NCBI RefSeq assembly: GCF_024971095.1
Contig: NZ_CP069717.1
Coordinates: forward strand, 1,116,001 to 1,180,000
DNA length: 64,000 nucleotides
Direction of reading: 5' to 3'
From: Microbacterium neungamense
Lineage (GTDB): Bacteria > Actinomycetota > Actinomycetes > Actinomycetales > Microbacteriaceae
Positions 32,205 through 41,024 of this stretch are shown piece after piece; position 1 is the stretch's first letter; the number at the start of each line of letters is the position of its first letter. A program made the position numbers and the translations under genes. Under the pieces are notes generated by a model. That model was not told the DNA's origin, ran no database searches, and was given only the letters and a program-made list of their open reading frames with translations.

Positions 32205-33521
32205 TCACGCGAAAGCCCTCGCCAGCATCGGCCGCGTCGCCAGCGTGCTCAGCCCGACGACCGCGATCCCGGCGGCCAGCACGAGTGCGATCGTGAGCAG
32301 CGACACCGGCGCGACGATCAGCGCGATCCCGAGCAGCGGGAACACCACCACGCCGGCGCACAGCGCCGAGCCGAGTGCGGTGACCACGAGCGGTGACATG
32401 ATGGCCCGCCGCCGCGCGGCATCCACCGTCCGCAGGGGCACCCCGAGCTGATGCAGGCTGTGGTGCAGCGGACGCTGGTCGAGCACGTCCGCCGCCTGGG
32501 TGACGCCCACCGAGGCCGCGACCATGAGGAACGACCCGACCAGCGTGATGTTCAGCCCCGTCCGCATGTCCGGCACCAGCGTCAGATCCTGCGCGGACGC
32601 GCCCTCCGCGCTCATGGTGCTCATCAGCGAGACGCCCGTGCCGGCGAACACGGCCATGAAGCTCGCCATCGCGATGGCGCCGACCTGCCGCCACGCGGCC
32701 TTCGGCGCGTCCAGCACGGTGCGGGCCGCGAGCAGGCGCTCCGGCGTCTGCGCACGGCGGGCCTGCCGGGTCGCGATCGCCGTCAGCACCCACGGCCCGA
32801 TGAGGTTCAGCAGCGCCAGCGTGCCGCCGAACAGCACCGCGAGCACCGCGGCGATCGACACCGCCGCCGCGATCGCCGGCACCGACTGGGCGAGGAGCAC
32901 CGCGAGCCCGAGGAGCGCCGCGCCTGCGACAGCACGGAGCCAGTGCACGGATGCCGGCTGCGCCCGCGTCCGCACGCCCAGCGGCGAGATCACCACACGA
33001 CGCAACCCGAGCACCGCGCTGACCGCGGCGAGAAGCACGGCCCCGGCGCAGACGGCGAGCATCGCCGGGGCGCCGAGCAGCACGGCGTCCAGCCCGAGCG
33101 CTTCGCCGCGGAACGGGATGAGAGCGATCGCAGGCGCCAGCGCGAGGTGACCGAGCACCCCCGCGAGGGCGCCGATCGCGGCGACGAGGGTCGACTCGAG
33201 GACGGTGAGCGTCGCCACGCCGGCCGGGGTCATGCCGAGCAGACGCAGCGTCGACAGCCGCTCGTCCCGCCGCCGTGCCGAGAGACGCGCCGCCGCGCCG
33301 CCGAGCGAGGCGAGCGGCACGACGAGCAGCACCAGCGCCACCGCCGCCAGCGCCTGGTAGATGAGCGCGTCGTCGTGGTCCCAGCGCCAGAACGCCTGCG
33401 CGCCGCCGACGACGGTCAGCACCAGCGTCGTCACGACGGCGAAGGCGGATGCCGGAATGACCAGGGTCGCGGTGTTGCCGGGCTCGGGGCGGAGCAGCAT
33501 CCGCAGCACGGAGAGGTTCAC
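32205..33521 (-). CDS. FtsX-like ABC transporter permease
   Basis: 438 residues from a GTG at 33521 that overlaps the ATPase stop (GTGA). N-terminal membrane helix and two FtsX-type repeats: AALAAVALVLLVVPLASLGG, then RRRDERLSTLRLLGMTPAGV (coupling helix), and near the C-terminus LGVPLRTVDAARRRAIMSP. About eight membrane helices. Lacks the large MacB periplasmic domain, so it is the compact bacitracin/lantibiotic-resistance-like or uncharacterised exporter type. The partner ATPase is frameshifted (33518-34212), so the transporter may be silent. Confidence 0.8.
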   Translation of the reverse strand: MNLSVLRMLLRPEPGNTATLVIPASAFAVVTTLVLTVVGGAQAFWRWDHDDALIYQALAAVALVLLVVPLASLGGAAARLSARRRDERLSTLRLLGMTPAGVATLTVLESTLVAAIGALAGVLGHLALAPAIALIPFRGEALGLDAVLLGAPAMLAVCAGAVLLAAVSAVLGLRRVVISPLGVRTRAQPASVHWLRAVAGAALLGLAVLLAQSVPAIAAAVSIAAVLAVLFGGTLALLNLIGPWVLTAIATRQARRAQTPERLLAARTVLDAPKAAWRQVGAIAMASFMAVFAGTGVSLMSTMSAEGASAQDLTLVPDMRTGLNITLVGSFLMVAASVGVTQAADVLDQRPLHHSLHQLGVPLRTVDAARRRAIMSPLVVTALGSALCAGVVVFPLLGIALIVAPVSLLTIALVLAAGIAVVGLSTLATRPMLARAFA

Positions 33522-34212
33522 GCCGCCACCTCCGCCCCGGCCATGACGCCGTCCCGCATCGACACCGTGCGACCGCACCGCGCGGCCACCTGCGGGTCGT
33601 GCGTGACGACGATCGCGTCCGCCCCTGTCCGGTCGTCGACCAGAGCAGGGCGTCCATCACCTCGGCGGAGGTGTGCGAATCCAGGGCGCCGGTCGGCTCG
33701 TCCGCGAAGATCAGCTCCGCCCCGGTGACCTGCGCTCGCGCGATCGCGACGCGTTGCGCCTGCCCGCCGGACAGCTCGACGATGCGGCGATCCTCCATGC
33801 CGGCCAGGCCGAGCGCCTGCAGCCAGGAGGCCGCGTGCGGCACCGCCTCCTGGCGCTTCATGCCGTTGATCATCAGCGCCAGCGCCACGTTCTCGATCGC
33901 GGTGAGCTCCGGGATCAGCAGTCCCTGCTGGAACACGAACCCGAACCTGTCCCGCCGCAGCCGTGACCGGGCGCTCTCCGACAGCGACGCCACCTCGACC
34001 GGCGCGCCGCCCGCCGGGGCAAACGTCACCGCACCGCCGTCCGGCACGATGATTCCGGCCAGAACGTGCAACAGCGTCGTCTTCCCCGACCCGGAGGCGC
34101 CCATGATCGCCACGGACTCGCCGCGCGCGACGATGACATCGACGCCGCCGAGCGCGCGGGTGGGGCCGTAGCTCTTCCGAAGGGATCGTGCATGCAGGAC
34201 GGTGTCGTTCAT
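33518..34212 (-). pseudogene. ABC transporter ATP-binding protein, frameshifted before the H-loop
   Basis: Starts at the ATG 34212 after CTGGAGGT. Walker A MGASGSGKTT, the Q-loop in FGFVFQQGLL, signature ELSGGQAQRVAIARA and Walker B LIFADEPTGALDS are all intact. After MDALL the frame is wrong: the continuing frame reads WSTTGQGRTRSSSRT and on into the permease gene, whereas VDDRTGADAIVVTHDPQV (the H-loop) and the stop at 33518 lie one frame away. One base lost, or two gained, near 33645 separates them. It could be a real mutation or a sequencing error in a GC-rich run. Confidence 0.8.
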
Positions 34213-34324
34213 ACCTCCAGCGTCCTCCGGGCCCCCGATCCGGGTCATCGCACCAGCGGATGATCCCGGACCGGAGGCGTCATCCCCGGGGATGACTCCG
34301 GTGCGGCTCGACGACCGCGCCGTT

Positions 34325-35425
34325 TCAGGACAGGCGCTTCTGCCAGGCGCCGGTATAGGAGACCGGCACGAAGCCCAGCGCCTCGTTGATGTCCAGCATC
34401 GGGCGGTTCTCCTCCGCGTTGAAGGTGGACACCTTCGGCGACGCCGGGGCGATCGAGCGCCAGCGCAGCAGGTTTGCGCACTTCACGATGGTGCCGAGCC
34501 GGTGCCCGCGATGCTCCTTGCGCACCAGGGTGCCGAACTGGTGGGTGACGCCGGTGAGGTCGGGGCCGATCACGAGCTCGTTGTAGGCCACGAGCGCGCT
34601 GGTCGGGACGTGCTGCACGGCCGCGACCGACACCGTCTGGCCGCTGTCGGCGAACCGGCGGTCGCGGCGGCGGACGCGCGCCGCATCCCAGCGCTCCTCG
34701 TCGATGGCGAGATCGCCGCTGGGCACATCGGTGGCCAGCCGCGACAGCACCTGGGCGTACCCGTCCTGGTGCTCGGGCGGCGTGGGCAGGGTCCAGGCGA
34801 CCACGCGGTAGTCCGGCCCGGCGGATGCCAGGGCGGATGCCAGACGCTTCTCCAATCCGGCGGTGTCGCCCTGCAGATCGAACTCGCTGTTGCGTTCCAC
34901 CTGCTCGAGCCGGTACCCGGCGCTCTCCAGCGTCTCGCTCAGTTCGGTGGCGGCGACCCGTCCCCAGCCGGTCGCAGGGATCAGCGTTCGATCGGCCGAG
35001 CCCGGTCGGTGCAGCGTCCACGTCTGCAGGCTTGTGCGCCCGCGGCGCCGAGCCTCGTCCTCGAGGGCGGCCAGAAGCGCGGCGGCGGCACGCGGGCCCC
35101 ACGCCGTACTCCAGGCGTCCGGCTCGATCAGCACGTCGGACTCGCCCGTGGTGGACCCGTCCTCCTGGGCGAGGGTCATGCTGGCGACCCCGACCAGTCG
35201 TCCCTGCCGGCGGGCGACGAAGCCCAGCTGCAGCCGGTCCGTCGCGTCCAGCCAGTCCGGCAGCATCTCCTGAGCGCTGGGCGCCAGCTCCGGAAGGCCG
35301 GCGTCGTGGGCGCACACGCGGCGGTTCAGCTCCGCGTAGGCGAGGAAGTCGGCGGCGTCGGCGGCGTCCAGCGCCGCCGGGACGGTCAGCGGCGCGATCG
35401 TGAGCTCCTCGGCGAGCGTGGTCAT
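34325..35425 (-). CDS. Two-domain GNAT acetyltransferase (copy A)
   Basis: 366 residues with tandem GNAT folds: an N-terminal degenerate one (residues ~20-165) and a C-terminal one. The C-terminal domain ends FNAEENRPMLDINEALGFVPVSYTGAWQKRL and has QFGTLVRKEHRGHRLG as its acetyl-CoA-binding motif A. The architecture matches mycothiol synthase (MshD) and its uncharacterised actinobacterial relatives, but a mycothiol role cannot be assigned without alignment. It overlaps the stop of copy B (ATGA, 35422-35425). It is a paralogue of the next gene. Confidence 0.8.
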   Translation of the reverse strand: MTTLAEELTIAPLTVPAALDAADAADFLAYAELNRRVCAHDAGLPELAPSAQEMLPDWLDATDRLQLGFVARRQGRLVGVASMTLAQEDGSTTGESDVLIEPDAWSTAWGPRAAAALLAALEDEARRRGRTSLQTWTLHRPGSADRTLIPATGWGRVAATELSETLESAGYRLEQVERNSEFDLQGDTAGLEKRLASALASAGPDYRVVAWTLPTPPEHQDGYAQVLSRLATDVPSGDLAIDEERWDAARVRRRDRRFADSGQTVSVAAVQHVPTSALVAYNELVIGPDLTGVTHQFGTLVRKEHRGHRLGTIVKCANLLRWRSIAPASPKVSTFNAEENRPMLDINEALGFVPVSYTGAWQKRLS

Positions 35426-36519
35426 GTCAGTTCCTTCTTCCAGGCGCCTTCGTAGGCGATCGGGGTGAAGCCGATGGCTTCGTTGATGGAGAGCATGGGC
35501 CGGTTCTCCTCGGCGTTGGCGGTGATCACGTACGGCGACTCCGGGAAGCGCTCGCGCCAGGTCAACAGGCCGGCGGTCTTCACGAGCATTCCCAGCCGGC
35601 GGCTGCGGTGCTCGGCGAGCACGAGGGTGTCCTCCTGCTGCGTGGCGGTGGTGTGGTCGGCGGTGATGGCGAGCTCGTTGAACGCGCACAGACGACCCGT
35701 CGCCACCTCCTCGGCGGCGGTCACGAGCACCGAGGAGCCGCGGACCGCGTACAGGTCGTCGTGCCGGCGCACGCGGTCGGCGTCCCACGCCTCGGCCGGC
35801 ATGTCCAGATCCGCATCCGGCACGTCGGTGGACATGCGCGACTTTAACAGCGCGTAGCCGTCGAGCCGTGCCGGCGGTGTCGGAAGCATCCACTGCACGA
35901 TGCCGTATCCGGGCGCGTGGGAGCGCGCCTCGTCCAGGAGCCGCTGCAGGTGCGCGACGCTGTCGCCGGTCCAGATGAAGCGGCTGATCCGCTCGACCTG
36001 CTCCAGTCGGTAGCCGTGCCGCAGCAGGAACCGGGCCGCGTGGTCGTGGGGTACCGATCCGTACCCGGTGGGCGACGGGAGACGGTCGACGTCCGCCCCG
36101 GCGGTCTCGGCGTGCTCGGTCCAGTTCAGCAGCCTCCGGACCCCGGCGGCGCGCAGCTCCGCTTCGACGTGCGCGAGGACGGCGCCGCCGATGCCCTGAT
36201 CCCAGACCCGGCGGAGGAGGGCGATGCCGATCATGCCGGTGTCGCCGCCGTCGTCCAGCAGGATCGTGGTGGCGCAGCATCCGACGATCTCGCCGTCCTG
36301 CTCGACGTACCACTGCCGGCGGCGCTGCTCCGGGGTGGAGCGCAGCATCGGCAGCAGGGATTCGGCGGTGCGGAACGCGTCGGTGCGCCCCGTGGTCTCG
36401 TGCAGCGACGTGTTGCGCACGTCGGCGTACGCGCGGATGAGCGGGGTGGGCCCCGCGTCCGCCCGAGCCGGAAGCTCGAGCGGACGCAGGGTCGCCCCGG
36501 CGGGAAGCGGAACGATCAC
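35422..36519 (-). CDS. Two-domain GNAT acetyltransferase (copy B)
   Basis: 365 residues, same architecture as the adjacent copy: N-terminal GNAT with WDQGIGGAVLAHVEAELR as motif A, and C-terminal GNAT with TLVLAEHRSRRLGMLVKTAG. The closing ITANAEENRPMLSINEAIGFTPIAYEGAWKKEL is nearly the same as copy A. The pair is a tandem duplication that has diverged at the substrate end. The GYRLEQVERIS(R)F segment between the two domains is shared by both copies. Confidence 0.82.
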   Translation of the reverse strand: MIVPLPAGATLRPLELPARADAGPTPLIRAYADVRNTSLHETTGRTDAFRTAESLLPMLRSTPEQRRRQWYVEQDGEIVGCCATTILLDDGGDTGMIGIALLRRVWDQGIGGAVLAHVEAELRAAGVRRLLNWTEHAETAGADVDRLPSPTGYGSVPHDHAARFLLRHGYRLEQVERISRFIWTGDSVAHLQRLLDEARSHAPGYGIVQWMLPTPPARLDGYALLKSRMSTDVPDADLDMPAEAWDADRVRRHDDLYAVRGSSVLVTAAEEVATGRLCAFNELAITADHTTATQQEDTLVLAEHRSRRLGMLVKTAGLLTWRERFPESPYVITANAEENRPMLSINEAIGFTPIAYEGAWKKELT

Positions 36520-36531
36520 GGCGTCCTTCTC

Positions 36532-36840
36532 TCAGCGCAGCTGACGCTGCAGGTCGTAGGTGAGCAGGATCATCGCCTCGCGCTGGCTGAGGGCGAGGCG
36601 CGCGCTCTCGTGCCGCTCCGCGTGCTCCTGCACGCGGATCTCCTGCCGCTGGACGGCACGGATGCTGCGCTGCAGCCAGAGACCGATGCGAAGGGTGAGG
36701 CGCTCGGCGGGCGTCAGCCGCTGCCGATCGTCCCGGTCGGGGATGGTGAGGATCTGACGATCCCCGGTATCCGGCGGGTGGGTCGTGCTCCGGTTGAGCC
36801 GCCCGGTGGTGTCGTCCAGGGAACGCACGGTGGTGTTCAC
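36532..36840 (-). CDS. Uncharacterised 102-residue protein
   Basis: An acidic, low-complexity N-terminus (SLDDTTGRLNRSTTHPPDTGD) precedes a basic helical C-terminal half (AERLTLRIGLWLQRSIRAVQRQEIRVQEHA...). No family is recognised. The ATG at 36840 lies about 220 bases downstream of a small ORF (37058-37186) driven by a good promoter, so both may share a transcript. The 12-base gap to the GNAT copy B gene suggests the run continues into it. Confidence 0.6.
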   Translation of the reverse strand: MNTTVRSLDDTTGRLNRSTTHPPDTGDRQILTIPDRDDRQRLTPAERLTLRIGLWLQRSIRAVQRQEIRVQEHAERHESARLALSQREAMILLTYDLQRQLR

Positions 36841-37057
36841 GATGTGTCCTTCAGGTGGTGATGGGTGCGAGAGGTCGCAGACGGATGCCGAGGTGCGCCG
36901 GAACGGCGGTCGCCGGGCATCCGGGGGAAGGCCCTGAGGCGACCGCAGCGGATGCGGAGCGCCCGGTGGGCGGGGAGGGCGGCCGCTCAGAAGGCGGACG
37001 CGCGGATCGGTGTCCGGACGAGAGATCCGGAGACGGTCGGGCGGCGGTGGTGCGCTG

Positions 37058-37186
37058 CTAGCAAACGGTGCTGAGCGCGTGGAGGCCGCGGACGCCGGCG
37101 GAGGTCACCGCGAGCGCACGGTATCGCGCTGTCACGTGCGTCGCGTTCCAGCCGGTGTGGCGGGCGTCGAGCTTCGTGATCATCAT
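37058..37186 (-). CDS. Small protein of 42 residues behind a strong promoter
   Basis: MMITKLDARHTGWNATHVTA ... ending LSTVC. It is preceded by AAAGGAGGTAACCG, a near-perfect ribosome site 6 bases before the first ATG, and by a -35/-10 pair at 37218-37247. No domain is recognised; the single Cys is the last residue. The strength of its signals is the main evidence for translation. It stands between smc (opposite strand) and the 102-residue gene, with 217 otherwise empty bases after it. Confidence 0.55.
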   Translation of the reverse strand: MMITKLDARHTGWNATHVTARYRALAVTSAGVRGLHALSTVC

Positions 37187-37217
37187 CGGTTACCTCCTTT
37201 CAGGCGATCGAGCAGTC

Positions 37218-37247
37218 ACGCTAGCGGGGTTTCCGTCGGCGCGTCAA
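37218..37247 (-). promoter_or_regulatory. sigma-70-type promoter of the 42-residue gene
   Basis: Minus-strand TTGACG (37242-37247) and TAGCGT (37218-37223) spaced by 18 bases, about 32 bases before the ATG. It is the best consensus -35/-10 pair I saw in the window. Confidence 0.65.
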
Positions 37248-37374
37248 GCATCCTCATGATTCATCGGCGTGTCGGAAGCTGCGCGAACAGGCTCCCGCCC
37301 GCGCGGGATCCCGGCCCGGGACGGCCGTTCGGGTAGCGTATGCACGTGATTCTCCCGATCGTGAAGGCGCCGGC

Positions 37375-40300
37375 ATGCACCTGAAGAGCCTGACGTTGAA
37401 GGGCTTCAAGTCCTTCGCGCAGCCCACGACCTTCGTCTTCGAACCCGGGGTCACCTGCATCGTCGGGCCCAACGGCTCCGGCAAGTCGAACGTCGTCGAC
37501 GCGCTCGCCTGGGTGATGGGGGAGCAGGGAGCCAAGACCCTGCGCGGCGGCAAGATGGAGGACGTCATCTTCGCCGGCACCTCCACGCGCGGACCGCTCG
37601 GGCGCGCCGAGGTGCAGCTCACGATCGACAACAGCGACGGCGCGCTGCCGATCGAGTACTCCGAGGTGACGATCAGCCGCACCCTGTTCCGCAACGGGTC
37701 CAGCGAGTACGCCATCAACGGCTCCAACTGCCGGCTGCTGGACGTGCAGGAGCTGCTCAGCGACTCCGGCCTGGGGCGGGAGATGCACGTCATCGTCGGT
37801 CAGGGCCGGCTGGACACCGTGCTGCAGGCCTCGCCCGAGGACCGCCGCGGGTTCATCGAGGAGGCCGCCGGCATCCTCAAGCACCGCCGCCGCAAGGAGA
37901 AGACCCTCCGCAAGCTCGAGGCGATGGAGACCAACCTCACCCGCCTCAGCGATCTCGCCGGCGAGATCCGGCGTCAGCTGAAGCCGCTGGGGCGCCAGGC
38001 GGAGATCGCCCGCGAGGCGCAGACCATCGCCGCCGTGGTGCGCGACGCGAAGGCGCGCCTGTTCGCCGACGACGTGGTCGCGCTGCGGACCGCACTCGCC
38101 GATCACACCCGCACCGAGCACGAGCGCCACACCGAGCGGCTGGTGCTGTCCGAGCAGCTCGACGGAGTGCGCGCCGCCATCCAGCGGCTCGAGCGCGAGC
38201 AGAACTCCGCCGCCGTGGACGAGGCGCGCCGCGTCGCCTTCGGCCTCGAGCAGGTGCAGGAGCGGATGCGGGGGCTGTTCACGCTCGCGAACCAGCGCCT
38301 CGCGCTGCTGGGCTCCGAGGACGACGACGCCGTCACCGCCATCACGGTCACGCAGGACACCATCGACGAGGCGAAGGCGGAGATCTCGCGGATCTCGGAA
38401 GGGCTCGGCGACGCACAGGATGCCGCGGCGCAGGCCAGCCGCGAGGTGATGCAGGCCCGTGCCGAGCTGGACACCCTCGACGTGGACATCGCCGAGCAGA
38501 GCGCCCTCGTCTCCGAGTACGACATGCGGCTGACCGCCCTGCGCGGCAACGCCGACGCCGCGGCATCCGCCCTCGCCGCCGTCCGCGGCGCGGTGCTGCG
38601 GCAGGAGAACGCCCTGGAGGCCGCGCACACCCGGCGTCGGGAGGCCGCGGAGGCGCTCGAGGCCATCGAGGACGCCGAGGCACCGGAGGGAACCGCGGCC
38701 GAGCACGCGGCCGCCTACGAGGACGCGCAGAAGCGTCTCACCGCGGCGGAGGCCGAGCGCGACGCGCTCCGCGAGCGGCTGCACGAGGCGGAGCGCGAGG
38801 CGGATGCCCTCACCGCCAAGGCCGCGGCGCTGAGCAGCGCCCTGGCGCTCTCGGGCGGCGCGGCCGAGATCGTCGCGAACGGCGGGAGCGGCGTGCGCGG
38901 ACTGGTCGGCGACGCCGTCCAGGTGCGGGCGGGCTTCGAGGCGGCCGTCGCCGCGGTGCTCGGCCCGCTCGCGGAGGGCGTGCTGGTGGACCGCGCCGAA
39001 GACGCGTTCGCTCTGGTCGCCGGCGCCCGCGGGATGGTCGACTTCGTGATCGCGGAGGCCGGCGCAGCTTCGCCGTCGCTGCCGGAGATCCCCGGCACCG
39101 TCCCGGCGGTCGAGGTCGCCACCGCTCCGCCGGGGGTTCAGGCGATCCTGTCCCACGTGCTGGTCGCCGACGACCTGGATGCCGCCCGCCGCGCCCACGC
39201 CGCGCTGACCGCGGCGGGGGACGGGACGACCACGATCGTGACGCGGACGGGCGAGGTGGTCACCGCGCACACCGTCCGCGCCGGTTCCGGCGAGACGTCC
39301 CGCCTGGAGCTGGCCGCGGAGCGGGATGCCGCGGCCGAGCGTCTCGACGAGGTCCGCGTCATCGTCGACAGCCTCCGCGAGGCGCGCACCGAGGCCACCG
39401 AACGGGTCGAGGAGACACGGCGCGAGGCGAAGGAGGCCCTGCGCGCGCTGCGTGAGCACGATGCGGCCCTCGCCGCCCACGCCGAGCAGGTGAACCGGAT
39501 CACGGTGCGGCATGAGGCGGCGGTCGCCGAGTGTGAGCGTCTCGAGGCCGGGCTTCGTCAGGCGCAGTCGGCGGTGGCGGATGCCGAGGCGGCGGCTGCG
39601 AGGGCGAAGGCCGAGCTCGAGGAAGCCGAGTCCACGCCGCGCCCCGTGCTTGACGCCTCCGCACGGGACGGGCTGCTGGAGGCGCTCGAGGCCGCGCGGG
39701 AGGGCGAGGTGCGCGCGCGGCTGGAGATCGAGACGCTCCGCGAGCGGGTGCGGGCCGCGCAGGCCCGGGTCGCCGCTCTGGAGCGTCAGCGCGAGCAGGA
39801 GCGGGCCGCCGCCGAGGAGGCCGCCCGCCGTGCGGTGATCCGCCGGGCGCAGCGCGCGGCCGCATCCGGCGTGGCCGAGGAGCTGCCTCGGGTGCTCGAC
39901 TCGCTCGACCGTTCGGTCACCGAGGCGCGCGTCGCCCTCGCGGAGGCTGAGGCGGCGCGCAGCGCGCACAACGAGGAGCTCACCGCCTTGCGCGCGCAGG
40001 AGACCTCGCTGCGCGAGCGGCTCGCCGGCCTCACCGAGAGTGTGCACGGCCTCGAGCTGCAGATCCACGAGAAGAAGCTGCACCTGAACAGCCTGCTGGA
40101 GCGGGTCGCCTCCGAGCTCGCCCTCGATGAGGACGTTCTCGTCGCGGAATACGGCCCTGATCAGCCGGTTCCTCGCGACCCGGGTGCCGAGGACGGCTCC
40201 GAGGACACCGCGATCCCGTTCGATCGGCGGATCCAGGAGCGACGCCTGAAGGACGCCGAGCGCAAGCTCGCGCAGCTCGGCCGGGTGAACCCGCTCGCCC

Positions 40301-40887
40301 TGGAGGAGTTCGCCGCGCTCGAACAGCGGCACGCCTTCCTCACCGAGCAGCTCGCGGACCTGACCAAGACCCGGCAGGACCTGCTCACGATCATCGCCGA
40401 GCTCGACGAGCGGATGCAGACGATCTTCGCCGCGGCGTTCGAGGACACCAAGCAGGCGTTCGGCGAGGTCTTCCCGCTGCTGTTCCCGGGCGGCTCCGGC
40501 AGCATCTCGCTCACGAACCCGGACGACATGCTCACCACCGGCATCGAGGTCGCGGTGCGGCCGGTCGGCAAGAAGATCGAACGGCTGTCGCTGCTCTCCG
40601 GCGGCGAGCGGTCGCTGGCGGCGGTGGCTCTTCTCGTGGCGATCTTCAAGGCGCGGCCGAGCCCGTTCTACATCCTGGACGAGGTCGAGGCCGCGCTCGA
40701 CGATGCCAACCTGGGGCGTCTGCTGACGGTTTTCGAGCAGCTGCGGGAGAGCTCGCAGCTGCTGATCATCACGCACCAGAAGCGCACCATGGAGATCGCC
40801 GACGCCCTCTACGGGGTGTCCATGCGGCAGGACGGCGTCTCCGCCGTGGTCGGCCAGCGGGTCGGCGACCGCGCCGCCGCCTCCTGA
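37375..40887 (+). CDS. smc: Chromosome segregation protein SMC
   Basis: 1,170 residues. N-terminal Walker A GPNGSGKS (31-38) within FEPGVTCIVGPNGSGKSNVV; two long coiled-coil arms rich in Ala/Glu/Arg flank a hinge near 490-620 (EIVANGGSGVRGLVGDAVQV ... VLVADDLDAARRA). The C-terminal ABC signature LLSGGERSLAAVALLVAIF lies near 1074, and Walker B FYILDEVEAALDD about 25 residues on. Condensin ATPase for chromosome compaction, working with ScpA/ScpB encoded elsewhere. Followed by the dispersed repeat and then ftsY, the common actinobacterial order. Confidence 0.97.
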   Translation: MHLKSLTLKGFKSFAQPTTFVFEPGVTCIVGPNGSGKSNVVDALAWVMGEQGAKTLRGGKMEDVIFAGTSTRGPLGRAEVQLTIDNSDGALPIEYSEVTISRTLFRNGSSEYAINGSNCRLLDVQELLSDSGLGREMHVIVGQGRLDTVLQASPEDRRGFIEEAAGILKHRRRKEKTLRKLEAMETNLTRLSDLAGEIRRQLKPLGRQAEIAREAQTIAAVVRDAKARLFADDVVALRTALADHTRTEHERHTERLVLSEQLDGVRAAIQRLEREQNSAAVDEARRVAFGLEQVQERMRGLFTLANQRLALLGSEDDDAVTAITVTQDTIDEAKAEISRISEGLGDAQDAAAQASREVMQARAELDTLDVDIAEQSALVSEYDMRLTALRGNADAAASALAAVRGAVLRQENALEAAHTRRREAAEALEAIEDAEAPEGTAAEHAAAYEDAQKRLTAAEAERDALRERLHEAEREADALTAKAAALSSALALSGGAAEIVANGGSGVRGLVGDAVQVRAGFEAAVAAVLGPLAEGVLVDRAEDAFALVAGARGMVDFVIAEAGAASPSLPEIPGTVPAVEVATAPPGVQAILSHVLVADDLDAARRAHAALTAAGDGTTTIVTRTGEVVTAHTVRAGSGETSRLELAAERDAAAERLDEVRVIVDSLREARTEATERVEETRREAKEALRALREHDAALAAHAEQVNRITVRHEAAVAECERLEAGLRQAQSAVADAEAAAARAKAELEEAESTPRPVLDASARDGLLEALEAAREGEVRARLEIETLRERVRAAQARVAALERQREQERAAAEEAARRAVIRRAQRAAASGVAEELPRVLDSLDRSVTEARVALAEAEAARSAHNEELTALRAQETSLRERLAGLTESVHGLELQIHEKKLHLNSLLERVASELALDEDVLVAEYGPDQPVPRDPGAEDGSEDTAIPFDRRIQERRLKDAERKLAQLGRVNPLALEEFAALEQRHAFLTEQLADLTKTRQDLLTIIAELDERMQTIFAAAFEDTKQAFGEVFPLLFPGGSGSISLTNPDDMLTTGIEVAVRPVGKKIERLSLLSGGERSLAAVALLVAIFKARPSPFYILDEVEAALDDANLGRLLTVFEQLRESSQLLIITHQKRTMEIADALYGVSMRQDGVSAVVGQRVGDRAAAS

Positions 40888-40930
40888 CCCCCGCCTCCCG
40901 ACCCCGCCGAGTCCCGACCCCCGCCGCCGC

Positions 40931-40990
40931 CCGCTCGTCGAGCGCCCTTCGACAGGCTCAGGCGCCGCGCTCCAGCCAGACGAAACGTCC
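40931..40990 (+). repeat. Dispersed repeat between smc and ftsY
   Basis: CGCTCGTCGAGCGCCCTTCG, GACAGGCTCAGGCGC and GCCAGACGAAACGTCC: fragments of the same repeat family as at 42443-42576. Confidence 0.65.
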
Positions 40991-41012
40991 ATGCCCGCGT
41001 GCGAACGCACCC

Positions 41013-41018
41013 TAGGCT
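41013..41018 (+). promoter_or_regulatory. -10 hexamer of ftsY (leaderless)
   Basis: TAGGCT, then 6 bases (GGAGTC), then the ATG at 41025. Confidence 0.5.
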
Positions 41019-41024
41019 GGAGTC

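Noticed and set aside
37261..41010. 1,249-residue minus-strand open frame under smc
   Set aside because: Pure shadow of smc; Leu/Gly/Arg/His-rich composition with no domain.
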